This document shows, one piece after another, positions 16,670-26,474 of a stretch of DNA of 64,000 nt. The DNA is from Flammeovirga yaeyamensis (GTDB lineage: Bacteria > Bacteroidota > Bacteroidia > Cytophagales > Flammeovirgaceae), in NCBI RefSeq assembly GCF_018736045.1, contig NZ_CP076133.1, positions 1,984,001 to 2,048,000 of the forward strand. Reading direction: 5' to 3'. The position numbers and the translations under genes were made by a program. A model generated the notes under the pieces. That model searched no databases. It was not told the DNA's origin and saw only the letters and a program-made list of their open reading frames with translations. The stretch's first letter is position 1. Each line of letters begins with the position of its first letter.

Positions 16670-18604
16670 ATGAAAAGAAGAGATTTTTTTAAAAACGGAA
16701 TGCTCGGTGCTGCTGGGCTGGGCATTCTGGGTGCTTCAGAATTGGAAGCCAAAGACAAAAAAGGAAAGAAAACCGTCTTGAGCGATCGAAGTAAAGATCA
16801 GTGGACGGACATGAATGGACATCAACAAAAAGTGCCTCAGAGAGTGAAGGCCAAAACTTTCGATGTCGTGGTTGTGGGTGGCGGACTCGCTGGAATTTGT
16901 GCAGCTGTGGCAAGTGCAAGAGAAGGTGTTAAAACAGCTTTAGTACAAGATCGTTCGGTGTTAGGGGGCAATGCCTCCAGCGAAATCCGTGTGTTGGTAA
17001 ATGGTGTAAATCACTTAGTACCCGATTGGATTCCCGAAAGAGAAATAGGAATTATTGAGGAACTATTACTGCAAAACCGTTTTCAAAATCCACAAGAATC
17101 TTTCCCTTATTGGGATCACGTATTGTATGATTTTGTGGATAGAGAACCCCATTTGGAGCTGATCTTAAACACTCAGGCAATACATGCGGAAATGTCGGGG
17201 AATAATATCAAAACTGCTGTTTGTTGGCAAAATACTACAGAAACGGAGCTTCATCTTTCCGCCAAACAGTTTATCGATTGCTCTGGAGATGGTCTTCTTG
17301 CTGCCAAAGCCGGTGCCGAATATAGAACGGGTCGAGAGGCCTCTCATGAGTTCAACGAAAAATATGCTCCTAAAAAGGCCGATGGTTGGCAAATGGGTAC
17401 ATCAATTCTAATCCATGGTAAAGACTATGGAAAACCTATGCCTTACACACCTCCTTCTTTTGCTATTCCATTTACCTTGGAAGGATCACATCCTAAACGT
17501 AAAGTGCAGTCGTATACAGAGGGATATTGGTGGTGCGAAGTCGGTTCGGAATTCGACATCATAGAGGATCAAGAAGAAATGCGTAAGAAATTGATGGGCT
17601 ATGTTCATGGCATTTGGGACTACATCAAAAACTCTGGGGAATATCCTGATTCGGCCAACTTTGCTTTGGATTGGATCGGATCAGTTCCAGGTAAAAGAGA
17701 ATCAAGACGTTTCATCGGAGATCATATTCTAAGTGAAAGAGATTTAGTCGATCACAAACATTTCGAAGATGCTGTCGCTTTTGGGGGGTGGTCGTTGGAT
17801 GAACATAACCCCGGCGGATTGGAAAACATGAAAGAACCACCGAGTTACTTCCACAAGCAATTCAGCAAAGTTTACGAAATCCCCTTCAGAAGTTTGTATA
17901 GTAAAAACATCAATAATCTGATGTTCAGTGGCCGAAATATTAGTCAGACTCACATTGCCTTATCTTCTACAAGGGTAATGGCGACTTGTGCTTTAATGGG
18001 ACAAGCTACAGGAACAGCCGCTTCGATGTGTATCAAAAAGAAGACTTCTCCAAGAGGTATTTATCAAAAATATATGAATGACCTTCAGGATATTTTATTG
18101 ATGAATGATGCCTTTATTCCTAATCGTCCTTCCAATTTAAAGAACGATCAGTTTAAAAAAGCCAATAAGATAATTGCTTCTTCGACCGGATCAGGCGATG
18201 TCGAATTGCTAAAAGATGGTTGGTCTAGAGATCTTCAAAAAAGCACTAATCACTGGATGTCAAAAGGCTTGCCCGCAGAAGTGCAATGCGAATGGGATGA
18301 AGCGGTCGATCTATCATCAGTGATCATTAAGTGCGATACAAATGTGAAGGTAAACATTATGATGCGACATGTCTACAAGAATAAAATCTATACGGATAAA
18401 GTACCCCCTGAAATGCTCAAGTCGCTCTCATTAGAAGCAAGAGTAAATGGTAAATGGGTCGAATTAGGTGATGTCGACAACAATCAAACGAGAAGAATAT
18501 GTTTTGAGTTTGATCAAATTAAAACAACAGGACTTAGAATAAAATTGAAAGAAACTTATGGTGCAGATGCTGCGAAATTGTTCGAAATCAATGCACTAAG
18601 TTAG
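16670..18604 (+). CDS. Tat-exported FAD-dependent oxidoreductase
   Basis: This is a 644-residue protein. Its start MKRRDFFKNG followed by a hydrophobic Gly/Ala stretch is a twin-arginine signal, so it is probably exported folded with its cofactor. The Rossmann motif V-G70-G-G-L-A-G75 and LGGNASSEIRV, together with the later MFSGRNISQTHIA and MATCALMGQATGTAA boxes, identify the FAD_oxidored family (PF12831 type). The last 130 or so residues (LLKDGWSRDLQKSTNHW to the end) look like a discoidin-type beta-sandwich, possibly for sugar binding. It follows the sulfatase gene by 9 bp and ends before a terminator. Its reaction is unknown; a role in oxidising a sugar of the substrate polymer is inference. 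Confidence 0.85.
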   Translation: MKRRDFFKNGMLGAAGLGILGASELEAKDKKGKKTVLSDRSKDQWTDMNGHQQKVPQRVKAKTFDVVVVGGGLAGICAAVASAREGVKTALVQDRSVLGGNASSEIRVLVNGVNHLVPDWIPEREIGIIEELLLQNRFQNPQESFPYWDHVLYDFVDREPHLELILNTQAIHAEMSGNNIKTAVCWQNTTETELHLSAKQFIDCSGDGLLAAKAGAEYRTGREASHEFNEKYAPKKADGWQMGTSILIHGKDYGKPMPYTPPSFAIPFTLEGSHPKRKVQSYTEGYWWCEVGSEFDIIEDQEEMRKKLMGYVHGIWDYIKNSGEYPDSANFALDWIGSVPGKRESRRFIGDHILSERDLVDHKHFEDAVAFGGWSLDEHNPGGLENMKEPPSYFHKQFSKVYEIPFRSLYSKNINNLMFSGRNISQTHIALSSTRVMATCALMGQATGTAASMCIKKKTSPRGIYQKYMNDLQDILLMNDAFIPNRPSNLKNDQFKKANKIIASSTGSGDVELLKDGWSRDLQKSTNHWMSKGLPAEVQCEWDEAVDLSSVIIKCDTNVKVNIMMRHVYKNKIYTDKVPPEMLKSLSLEARVNGKWVELGDVDNNQTRRICFEFDQIKTTGLRIKLKETYGADAAKLFEINALS

Positions 18605-18633
18605 CTAAAAGTAGAATCAGTAAGCAGATAGTT

Positions 18634-18666
18634 AAAGGCAGTTCAATTTGGACTGTCTTTTTTAGT
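18634..18666 (+). terminator. Rho-independent terminator of the sulfatase/oxidoreductase operon
   Basis: Stem AAAGGCAGTTC / GGACTGTCTTT with G-U pairs and loop AATTT, followed by T residues, 30 bp after the oxidoreductase stop. Confidence 0.7.
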
Positions 18667-18690
18667 TATCAAATCAAAAGGTAGAGCATA

Positions 18691-18722
18691 AAAAAACCAT
18701 CTCAGTAATTGAGATGGTCTTA
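18691..18722 (-). terminator. Rho-independent terminator of the susCD operon
   Basis: Perfect 9-bp stem ACCATCTCA / TGAGATGGT with loop GTAAT. On the minus strand it is followed by a run of seven T, just after the stop of the last lipoprotein gene. Confidence 0.85.
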
Positions 18723-18743
18723 AATTGATATCAAAATGAACGA

Positions 18744-19352
18744 TTAGTTGAATACCTCATTATCATTAGCGATCACCATATCATCGATAGTATAGCTAAA
18801 TAATTCGCTGTTGACTAAGGTATCAGGTGTTCCGTATTCTACACCTATAATTCCTCCATCTGAGTCGGTTAAATAACGCTCAAAAGGAAAATGAATTAAT
18901 GTATCTGAGTAAGAGGTAATTCTGATGATTCCCTCTGCCTGAGCAGGTTGTTCCGCATCTGTATAAGAAAGATTAATTTGATAATCCATGATGTCTACAT
19001 TCGGCATCACCATACTGTCCTGAGACGCTTCTTGCTTTACCGTGTAGTACATCGGACCATTAAAATCGTTGATCTTATAAGTAATTTCTTTGTCCGTTCC
19101 GGTTACATTATTTGAGTAATCTTCTATCGTATGATTTCTCAAAGTAAGATCTGTGATGTAGGAAATTTGTAAAGGTTTTTCCTTGTACAAATTAAAACCG
19201 ATCATGTTCAATGCCGAAGGAAAAGCGGTAGTACTTTTAATTTCGAATACTTCAGTTTTACTGATAGGTGCTCCTACTTCTGGATGAATATCTTGACAAG
19301 ATGTTTGTACTATAGCAAGTACAGCCACCCATAAAATATGTCTTAGTTTCAT
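18744..19352 (-). CDS. Outer-membrane lipoprotein of the SusC/D operon, unknown fold
   Basis: The 202-residue reading starts at the ATG at 19352, which gives a good lipoprotein signal (MKLRHILWVAVLAIVQTSC). A start 17 codons upstream would put a polar leader before it. The mature part is rich in beta-strand-like, acidic and Thr/Ile segments with no motif I recognise. As fourth gene of the susC-susD operon it occupies the place of SusE/SusF-like surface glycan-binding proteins, and such a role is the best guess. A hairpin separates it from the preceding gene, so it may be expressed at a different level. Confidence 0.75.
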   Translation of the reverse strand: MKLRHILWVAVLAIVQTSCQDIHPEVGAPISKTEVFEIKSTTAFPSALNMIGFNLYKEKPLQISYITDLTLRNHTIEDYSNNVTGTDKEITYKINDFNGPMYYTVKQEASQDSMVMPNVDIMDYQINLSYTDAEQPAQAEGIIRITSYSDTLIHFPFERYLTDSDGGIIGVEYGTPDTLVNSELFSYTIDDMVIANDNEVFN

Positions 19353-19400
19353 AATTGTATCATTTATTAAAGGAGTGCTCCAACGTGAGGAGCTATAAAT

Positions 19401-19429
19401 CACAGGACGCCTTTTGATAACGTCCTGTG
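19401..19429. other. Intergenic hairpin within the susCD operon
   Basis: Perfect 9-bp arms CACAGGACG and CGTCCTGTG with an 11-nt loop, in the 91-bp gap between two lipoprotein genes. There is no T run on the operon strand, so an mRNA processing or stability element is more likely than a terminator. Confidence 0.55.
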
Positions 19430-19443
19430 TTTTCCTTTATCTA

Positions 19444-21519
19444 TTAAGGTCTTAATTCAATGGCTCTTACCACGATATTGTCGATGTAGAATTCCAATCT
19501 TCCTGTGCTTGGTACTGGAGTGTCAATACCAAAGAATACTTGTCTTCTATTTCCGTTCTTATCGAAAGTAATATGTTGAGTAACCGTTACCCACTTCCCT
19601 TTCTCAACATCCGATAGGTCTGGAGTTAAGAATTGCTTATCATCACCTCCATTAGATAAATCTTGGAAATTGGTTTCTAAGCCACTAGTAAATTCGACTC
19701 CTTCAGGGATATAAATATCGAAAGTGAATTCATAATCACCTGCTGGGTTTTTCATACCGTTATCTAATGGTTTGCCAGCATGTATATTGTGGATACTGAA
19801 CAATTGAGAAGCTCCTTGAGTCGCTCGATCTTCAATAATTAATGACATAGAAGCATTACCTTTTGAAGCTTTATCCGTTGTACGTCTCCATAATCTTCCA
19901 TCTACAACTGAGTTATCAACCCACCATCCGTTAGCGAAAGCGTCTTGGGCATTAAGTCCTTCTAACTCGAAGTCAATCATTTCTAGATTCTCAAACTCAT
20001 TGGTAGAAGTGATGTACATTTCTACTTGCTCTGTATCAAATGCATCTAAAACATTTCCAGTAGCAGATCTGATATCGCCATTACCATCATAAGAGATGAA
20101 AATCTGATCAGAGTTATATGTTTGCTCACCTACTGTAAGTACTAACTTCTTGTTGTTCGATGGATCCACTTCAACATTTGATATTGACGAGGCAGCATCG
20201 TGTCCACTTAAGTTTTTGATATGTACTTTGAATGAGTTCGCTGCATTTGAGCCAATTGATGCTACAGGAATTGATGTTTCGAAAGTGATTTTCTTGGCAC
20301 TGTTTTCCTTTAAGTCTGAAGTTTTCAATAAAGCTTCATCTACTTTTATCATCAATGGGATCTTCACTTGTGCAGTTGCTTTCTCAAAGTCACCTCCACT
20401 ACGGATAGCTGTAAAAGTACCTGCTTCGAAGTAATCTAAGATTTCTGGGTAAGTGACCTCAGAACTTTCATCAGTATATACAGGAAGTTCCGCATTGTTC
20501 AATGTCCACTCTCTGCTATCCGTCAAACCTCTTATCGTTTTATCAACGAAAGTTAGCTTCTCATTAATTTTAAGATCCACCTTCGTCCATTGGTCCGTAT
20601 TTGTTGGAATTTCATCTCCTTCATTGAATGCGAAGATTAACATACCGTCTTTATACACTTCGTATTGAGGATGGATTTCTGGAGCTTTCACGTTTAAATT
20701 CAAAGGTATAGTCTTCGCTATATTTTGATTTATACGTCCAGAAGAACCTTGTCTGATAGTTGTTAAATTACCAGCTCTTCCCCAACCTATTTTCATTGGA
20801 GTCACTTCAAAAATTCTTTGCTTACTTGATTCACCTAACCAAGATAAGTTCCACTCTCTTTCAGTAGGTCGACCAACAGTGGTGGTATCTACAAAAGTTA
20901 GCTTATCTTCACCCGCAACAAGGTTTACAGTTGCCCAATCAGAATCGTCAGATCCATCGATTACGTCTTCTGCACCAACGACACAAAGTGTATCCACTCC
21001 ATTTTTTAATACATAGAATGCTGGAGCAAGATCAGCATAAACATCAACTGTAAACGCAGTATCAATAACCCAAATACCCGTTTCAGTCTCATGAGGAACC
21101 GCTTCTAATTGTCTCGAAAGACCATTGTGCTTTACTTTTCTATCGTAAGTATTGTAAAGTCTTACTTTCTGGTAACCTGCTTCTTCAAATAAAACATGCA
21201 CAGTAATGTCTTCTGTTTTACTTCCTTTGGCATTATCAATAAACGGCGTATAATCTTCTTCTGATGCCGTAAAATCGCCTGATAGAAAATGTAGGTTATC
21301 AGTAATTTCCCATTGATGGAACAATGTTCCTTGGGAAAGGTCCATAAAAGAGATATAGTTATTGATGTTAATCTCTAAAGTATCTTTATGTTCCTCACTA
21401 ATTGACCATGCAACGGCCCTCACTTTTGCTTCGTCTGGCAATTCTTCATCTTTCTTACAAGAGAAGACAATCGACATAAGCAGTGTTAGCTTCAATATAT
21501 TTAATACTATCTTTTTCAT
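19444..21519 (-). CDS. Multidomain surface glycan-binding lipoprotein (SusE/F position)
   Basis: This is a 691-residue protein with lipoprotein signal (LLMSIVFSC). After a PKD/Ig-like N-terminal domain, two similar segments of roughly 110 residues can be seen (about 145-265 and 270-385). Both carry a F/Y-x-V-x-K-[ND]-G start, a DW or QW-T-V-[ND]-L strand and the signature KLTFVD followed by REW. The C-terminal 190 residues form a beta-sandwich of the FE(G/L)-start, FYIDNI-end type also found in the GH16 enzymes and large sulfatase of this locus. It lies 11 bp after susD, so it is most likely a cell-surface glycan-binding partner of SusC/D. No catalytic motif is visible. Confidence 0.8.
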   Translation of the reverse strand: MKKIVLNILKLTLLMSIVFSCKKDEELPDEAKVRAVAWSISEEHKDTLEININNYISFMDLSQGTLFHQWEITDNLHFLSGDFTASEEDYTPFIDNAKGSKTEDITVHVLFEEAGYQKVRLYNTYDRKVKHNGLSRQLEAVPHETETGIWVIDTAFTVDVYADLAPAFYVLKNGVDTLCVVGAEDVIDGSDDSDWATVNLVAGEDKLTFVDTTTVGRPTEREWNLSWLGESSKQRIFEVTPMKIGWGRAGNLTTIRQGSSGRINQNIAKTIPLNLNVKAPEIHPQYEVYKDGMLIFAFNEGDEIPTNTDQWTKVDLKINEKLTFVDKTIRGLTDSREWTLNNAELPVYTDESSEVTYPEILDYFEAGTFTAIRSGGDFEKATAQVKIPLMIKVDEALLKTSDLKENSAKKITFETSIPVASIGSNAANSFKVHIKNLSGHDAASSISNVEVDPSNNKKLVLTVGEQTYNSDQIFISYDGNGDIRSATGNVLDAFDTEQVEMYITSTNEFENLEMIDFELEGLNAQDAFANGWWVDNSVVDGRLWRRTTDKASKGNASMSLIIEDRATQGASQLFSIHNIHAGKPLDNGMKNPAGDYEFTFDIYIPEGVEFTSGLETNFQDLSNGGDDKQFLTPDLSDVEKGKWVTVTQHITFDKNGNRRQVFFGIDTPVPSTGRLEFYIDNIVVRAIELRP

Positions 21520-21530
21520 AGTTCTAATCT

Positions 21531-23351
21531 CTAATTGTTCACCTCAGGATTGGTTGAAGTTTCCGATGTTGGAATCGGATAAAAATCATGTAAACTTGGA
21601 ATGTAGTTCATCAGTGCCAATTCACCATCTACAATCTTGTAGTTAGGTCTTGCCGTATGTTCCTTTTCAGGCATCGGGTGAGTATCACCACCTGGGATAA
21701 TTTCTGAGTTCCAAAGGATTTTCTTAGAATTGGTTCTTGCACCTTTAAAGTGAATCACCCAATAATTCTGACTAGAAATTCTCTCGTAGTTCTTACGAAT
21801 CACATTCCATCTTCTTAAATCGATCCAACGTGTCATGTAACCTTCCACAGAAAGTTCCAATGGCTTTTCTACATACATTAAGTGGTCCATCAAAGAAGTA
21901 GCATCATAAGATTTACCATCATATGTTTTGCTTAAACCTTGTGATGTTCCTAAAAGAACAACACCCCAACGGTCTCTCACTGTATTGATCAAGTTTAATG
22001 CATCTTGTATCATTCCTTGTTGGATTTTACACTCTGCCAAGTTCAAATAAGCTTCTGATAATCTATTTACGATCACATTTTTTGGCGATCTGTTTAAGCC
22101 CATTGGTAAGCTTCTTTCAGAATCCAACACATCGTAATTCGAGAAGTGTTTAAAGTAACCGAATTCTGGAGATCTTGCTCCACCTGCTCTATAAGGATCC
22201 GCTTCTGATACTGAAGGTTGTTTGTAGTATGGCGTTAAATCGTCTTGTGGTAAAGCCATCATTGCTGATGCTCTCATCGAGATCATTCTATCGAAGTTGT
22301 CGCCGTCATATTCAACATTATTTCTAGCATCTAATGGGTCCACCGGATCCAATCTGTAAGCATAAGTAATCCAACCTACAGGAATTGTTTGTCTTTGTCC
22401 ACCATAAATCTGAGGTGAGAAAACGGCTGCCCATCTGTTCTGACCATTCACTTCATCCCAATCGCCCAAATCAGGTCTTACTTCGTTAGAGTAAGCAATT
22501 TCTAAGATTGATTCTGAGTTAAAATCACCCGCTGTAGTAAACATCTTTTCCATGTCTGTTTCCAACTTGTAACCGTACTCATTATTGTAAATCACATCTT
22601 CGTAGTAATATGCTGCCGAATCGTAGTTTGTCCCGTTTACAAAATCAAACATGTAAGAGTTGGCCAACAACATTGCTGCAGTACCTTTAGTTACTCTACC
22701 TTCTGCTACATAACCTGTTGCATTATTAAAAATTGCTGGAAGGTGTTCGTAAGCAAATCTAAAATCCTCTCTGATAAATGCTAACACCTCTGCAGGTTCG
22801 GAAGCTTTTTTGTACATATCGTTTGCATCCGTCCAAGAATCTCTAATAATGACTTTACCATTATTGAATGCTTGATGTGCATAGAAATGATACAATCCTC
22901 TAAAGAAACGAGCTTGTGCCATTTGAAGCATCCACTTTTCATCTTCTCTGTAATCTTCCATAGGTTCTGATTGCAAACCATGGATTACTTGATTTGACCT
23001 AAAAATAGCTGCATACAAAGCATCCCACTTTTTGTTTATTTCATTGGTTGTCTCTGTATAAGTATGCTGATAAAAAGCCAAGTATCTACTTGTTGGTGTT
23101 GGACGATCCATTCCTGGATAGCCCAAATCTGAACGACAAGCTTCTTCTCCAAAGTTCCAGATGTAATGATTCATCATAGAAGCATACACGGCAGTTAGTC
23201 CTGACTCCGAATCGTCTAGATTCTGATAGAAATCTGCTTTCGTTGTTTCGTTTGGATTTATTTCTGTTAGATAGTTGTTACAACTAATTGCTATCAACGA
23301 AATAACGAGAAATAATATACACTTTAATATATAATTATTTAATTTCTTCAT
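21531..23351 (-). CDS. susD: SusD-like outer-membrane glycan-binding lipoprotein
   Basis: This is a 606-residue lipoprotein (signal ending SLIAISC, then NNYLTEINPNETTKADFY). It shows the SusD/RagB pattern: an N-terminal DSESGLTAVYASM segment, TPR-like helices with QARFFRGLYHFYA, and the C-terminal RLSEAYLNLAECKIQQG and EGYMTRWIDLRRW boxes. It forms the lid of the SusC channel and captures oligosaccharides at the cell surface. It starts 12 bp after susC, the usual tight pair. The symbol denotes the family, not proven starch specificity. Confidence 0.95.
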   Translation of the reverse strand: MKKLNNYILKCILFLVISLIAISCNNYLTEINPNETTKADFYQNLDDSESGLTAVYASMMNHYIWNFGEEACRSDLGYPGMDRPTPTSRYLAFYQHTYTETTNEINKKWDALYAAIFRSNQVIHGLQSEPMEDYREDEKWMLQMAQARFFRGLYHFYAHQAFNNGKVIIRDSWTDANDMYKKASEPAEVLAFIREDFRFAYEHLPAIFNNATGYVAEGRVTKGTAAMLLANSYMFDFVNGTNYDSAAYYYEDVIYNNEYGYKLETDMEKMFTTAGDFNSESILEIAYSNEVRPDLGDWDEVNGQNRWAAVFSPQIYGGQRQTIPVGWITYAYRLDPVDPLDARNNVEYDGDNFDRMISMRASAMMALPQDDLTPYYKQPSVSEADPYRAGGARSPEFGYFKHFSNYDVLDSERSLPMGLNRSPKNVIVNRLSEAYLNLAECKIQQGMIQDALNLINTVRDRWGVVLLGTSQGLSKTYDGKSYDATSLMDHLMYVEKPLELSVEGYMTRWIDLRRWNVIRKNYERISSQNYWVIHFKGARTNSKKILWNSEIIPGGDTHPMPEKEHTARPNYKIVDGELALMNYIPSLHDFYPIPTSETSTNPEVNN

Positions 23352-23363
23352 TTGTCTAATTGA

Positions 23364-26300
23364 TTAGAAGTTGAATCTAAAACCTGTTGAGTAAAGCGCG
23401 GCAATTGGATAGTTACCTTTGTCCAAACCTCTTGATGATACCCCGTTACCACCTACCTCAGGATCATATCCTGTGTATTTTGTAAATGTTAGTGGGTTCT
23501 GTGCTCTAATATAGAATCTCACTTGATCGATACCGGCTTTCTTTAATTTGTTCTTAGGAATAGTGTAACCTAAGGTTACGTTTTTCAATCTCAAGTAAGA
23601 ACCATCTTCCAACCAAAGGTCTGTATCTCCTCTAAAGTTGGTTGTACCTTGTTTTAAATCACCTCTATATGCTGGAATTGGTGAATACGGATTATCAGCT
23701 GAGTACGTATGGATCTGATCCAAGTGTCTACCTTCTGAGTAAGCCATTAACTTACTACCGTTCATGATTTCATGACCAAAGGCTCCGTACCAGTTCATCA
23801 TAAAGTCCCAGTTTTTATAACGAAGATTTAGGATTAAACCTGCTTCATATTTTGGAAGACCACTACCCGCATATACTTTATCTGCTTCAGTAATCTGACC
23901 GTCACCATTGGTATCTCTAATCATCAAGTCACCCATTCTAGCTGCAGGATTCACTTTTTGATATTCTGCCAATTTCTCTTCAGAGTTGATAATACCTTCT
24001 GTTTTGTACAAGAAGAAAGCACCTGCTTCATGACCTGTCGCATACGCTGTCACTCTCGATTGGTTGGTCGCACCATAAATCAAACCTTGATCGGCTGTGT
24101 ACACAAAGTCTTCCGAGTTCATGTTTGTGATCTCGTTGCTATTTGTAGCAAAAGTACCTGTAATATTCCAATTCAACTTCTTGAATCTACCTTTATAACC
24201 TAGAGCCAATTCAAGACCTTGGTTCACCATGTTACCCACATTCAATGTCACCAATTTATCGTTGTTGCTTCCCGCTGAAGAACCTGCTGATGCTGGAGTA
24301 GCAATTGGGAATAACATGTCTTGTTTTGTGGTGTGGTAAACGTCTGCATTGAATGTTAAACGGTTATCAAAAAATGCCATATCTACACCAATGTTATTTT
24401 GGATGGATGTTTCCCACTGAATATCTGGGTTAGCAAACGCTGCTTGAGCGGCGCCACTATACACTTGTCCATTAAAGCTATAATCAAATCCTCTTCTGAT
24501 CGTTGGAAGATCGGCATAAGGTCTAAAGCTTTGTCCACCTACATTACCATGAGATGCTCTAATTTTGAACATGTTCATTGTTGATCTAAAATCAGCAAAG
24601 AAATCTTCTTCAGAAACGTTCCAACCTACTGATGCTGATGGGAAGAACTTAAACTTGTTGTTTTCTGCAAACTTAGAGTTACCGTTATAGTTACCACTTA
24701 ACGAAAGTAAGTACTTGCCTTTGTAATCGTATTGTAAACGACCAATTGTACCAATGATTTTGTACACGTAGTTAAACCCTGGAGTAACTGTTGTTTCCAA
24801 TGTAGCCGATCCAAATCCTGGCTTATCGTTATCTACAATACCTCTTCTTTGTACAGTATGGCTTTGCCCACTATACTCTTCCATAGAAGCACCAATCAAA
24901 GCGGATACCGTATGATCTCCGAAAGATTTCTTAGCGAATAAACGTCCATCCCAGCTAAAACCTGTCGATCTCTCCACGGCTTCCGAATAGTACGAATTGT
25001 TAGGGTTAGAGAATTCTTTCCCTGTTTGTTGGTTCACTACTTTAAAGTAAGGATTCAATCGGTTGCGATATCTGTTCATAATATTACCACCTGCATTGGT
25101 AGTAAATGATAACCAATCGGTAAAATCATATTTGATACTAATATTACCAGATAAACGGTCTCTTGATTCATCGTCTTGGAAATACAATGCTTGATACAAG
25201 AAGTTGGCTTGCATTGCTTCTTGATCCGATGCTCCTTCGTAAATATTCTTCTCTGGATCTAATGGCGCCATGTAAGGCTTGTAACGGATTGTTTGGTTCA
25301 ATAAGTTACCGCTTGGACGTTGTCTATCTTCTGTAGACAAGGCCAATGAAGTATTGATTGTCCATTTATCCGATTTGTAACTAGAACCACCTCTAAAGTT
25401 CAATCTTTCAAAATTAGAGTTGATGACGTTACCTTTCTGACCATAATAACCACCTGTTAAGTTGTAAGTAAATCCTGCACTAGAACCACCTGTTAGGTTG
25501 ATGTTATATTGTTGTGTTGGCGCATAATCTTCAAAAACGATATCGTCTAGGTTGTTATCATTTTTGTAGTTGTTCTTATTTCTTGATACCAACATATTGA
25601 TTTCATCATCAGAAATTCCTGGATTTAAGGCTCTTTGATGTAAGATGTCGAAATACGCTTGCTCTGAGGCATTCATTAATGGAGTGTTGGTAATGATCTT
25701 TCTCACACCATAGTTACCATCAATAGATACCTTTAATTTACCTTGATTACCAGTCTTTGTAGTAATCAAAATTACACCATTGGCACCACGAGTACCATAG
25801 ACCGCACAAGAAGCCAAATCCTTAAGGATATCAATACTCGCAATTTCGTTAGGTGCTAATCGGGGATCTTCATTTTGAGGAATTCCATCCACCACATATA
25901 ATGGTTGGTTGGCTCCTTCTACCTCAGATAGTGTACTTACACCTCTGATTTGAATTACCGCACTCTCACCTGGAGCACCCGAAGCAGCAGTCACACTCAC
26001 ACCGGCTACTTGTCCTTGTAATGCATCACCTAAATCGGAAGTGGTCATTTGCTCTAAGTTTTCCGCTTTCACGTGTGCTACTGCACCTGAAACTTCTTTC
26101 TTCTTTTGCTCACCATAGCCGATTTTAACCACCTCATCCAACATTTCTACTTCACTTTCTAATGTTACATTCAAAGTAGACTGAGATTTAATAGTCACGG
26201 TTTTCGTTTTCATACCTATAAATGAAAACACCAATACGTTTCCCTCTTCTACTACAATAGAAAAGTTACCATCGAAGTCGGTAATGGTACCTGTAGTAGT

Positions 26301-26474
26301 TCCTTGTAGAGTGACATTTACTCCTGGAAGGGGTAGATTATCGTCTTGTCCTATTACCTTACCGGAGATCACTCTATTTTGTGCATAGAGATTAGTAAAA
26401 GAGAATAGTAATAGAGTAATAGAAAAGATGATCCCTACCTTAAATTTTCTGGTTATCGAGTAGTATCCATTCAT
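23364..26474 (-). CDS. susC: SusC-like TonB-dependent outer-membrane transporter
   Basis: This is a 1036-residue protein with signal peptide, a carboxypeptidase-regulatory-like N-terminal domain (VISGKVIGQDDNLPLPGVNV ... GTITDFDGNFSI), the plug domain (VVKIGYGEQKKKEVSGAV, IQIRGVSTL, SIDILKDLASCAVYGTRGA) and a long beta-barrel ending in Phe. It imports oligosaccharides across the outer membrane with energy from TonB. It is the first gene of a four-gene minus-strand operon and diverges from the HTCS gene at 27053, which probably controls it. The Cys in DLASCAVYG, where Ala or Ser is common, is a small oddity. Confidence 0.96.
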   Translation of the reverse strand: MNGYYSITRKFKVGIIFSITLLLFSFTNLYAQNRVISGKVIGQDDNLPLPGVNVTLQGTTTGTITDFDGNFSIVVEEGNVLVFSFIGMKTKTVTIKSQSTLNVTLESEVEMLDEVVKIGYGEQKKKEVSGAVAHVKAENLEQMTTSDLGDALQGQVAGVSVTAASGAPGESAVIQIRGVSTLSEVEGANQPLYVVDGIPQNEDPRLAPNEIASIDILKDLASCAVYGTRGANGVILITTKTGNQGKLKVSIDGNYGVRKIITNTPLMNASEQAYFDILHQRALNPGISDDEINMLVSRNKNNYKNDNNLDDIVFEDYAPTQQYNINLTGGSSAGFTYNLTGGYYGQKGNVINSNFERLNFRGGSSYKSDKWTINTSLALSTEDRQRPSGNLLNQTIRYKPYMAPLDPEKNIYEGASDQEAMQANFLYQALYFQDDESRDRLSGNISIKYDFTDWLSFTTNAGGNIMNRYRNRLNPYFKVVNQQTGKEFSNPNNSYYSEAVERSTGFSWDGRLFAKKSFGDHTVSALIGASMEEYSGQSHTVQRRGIVDNDKPGFGSATLETTVTPGFNYVYKIIGTIGRLQYDYKGKYLLSLSGNYNGNSKFAENNKFKFFPSASVGWNVSEEDFFADFRSTMNMFKIRASHGNVGGQSFRPYADLPTIRRGFDYSFNGQVYSGAAQAAFANPDIQWETSIQNNIGVDMAFFDNRLTFNADVYHTTKQDMLFPIATPASAGSSAGSNNDKLVTLNVGNMVNQGLELALGYKGRFKKLNWNITGTFATNSNEITNMNSEDFVYTADQGLIYGATNQSRVTAYATGHEAGAFFLYKTEGIINSEEKLAEYQKVNPAARMGDLMIRDTNGDGQITEADKVYAGSGLPKYEAGLILNLRYKNWDFMMNWYGAFGHEIMNGSKLMAYSEGRHLDQIHTYSADNPYSPIPAYRGDLKQGTTNFRGDTDLWLEDGSYLRLKNVTLGYTIPKNKLKKAGIDQVRFYIRAQNPLTFTKYTGYDPEVGGNGVSSRGLDKGNYPIAALYSTGFRFNF

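Noticed and set aside
19352-19403. Upstream start for the small lipoprotein
   Set aside because: It would place 17 polar residues before a good lipoprotein signal; the ATG at 19352 is preferred.
20150-20434. ORF on the strand opposite the surface lipoprotein gene
   Set aside because: It lies wholly inside a well-supported gene and lacks any protein-like motif.
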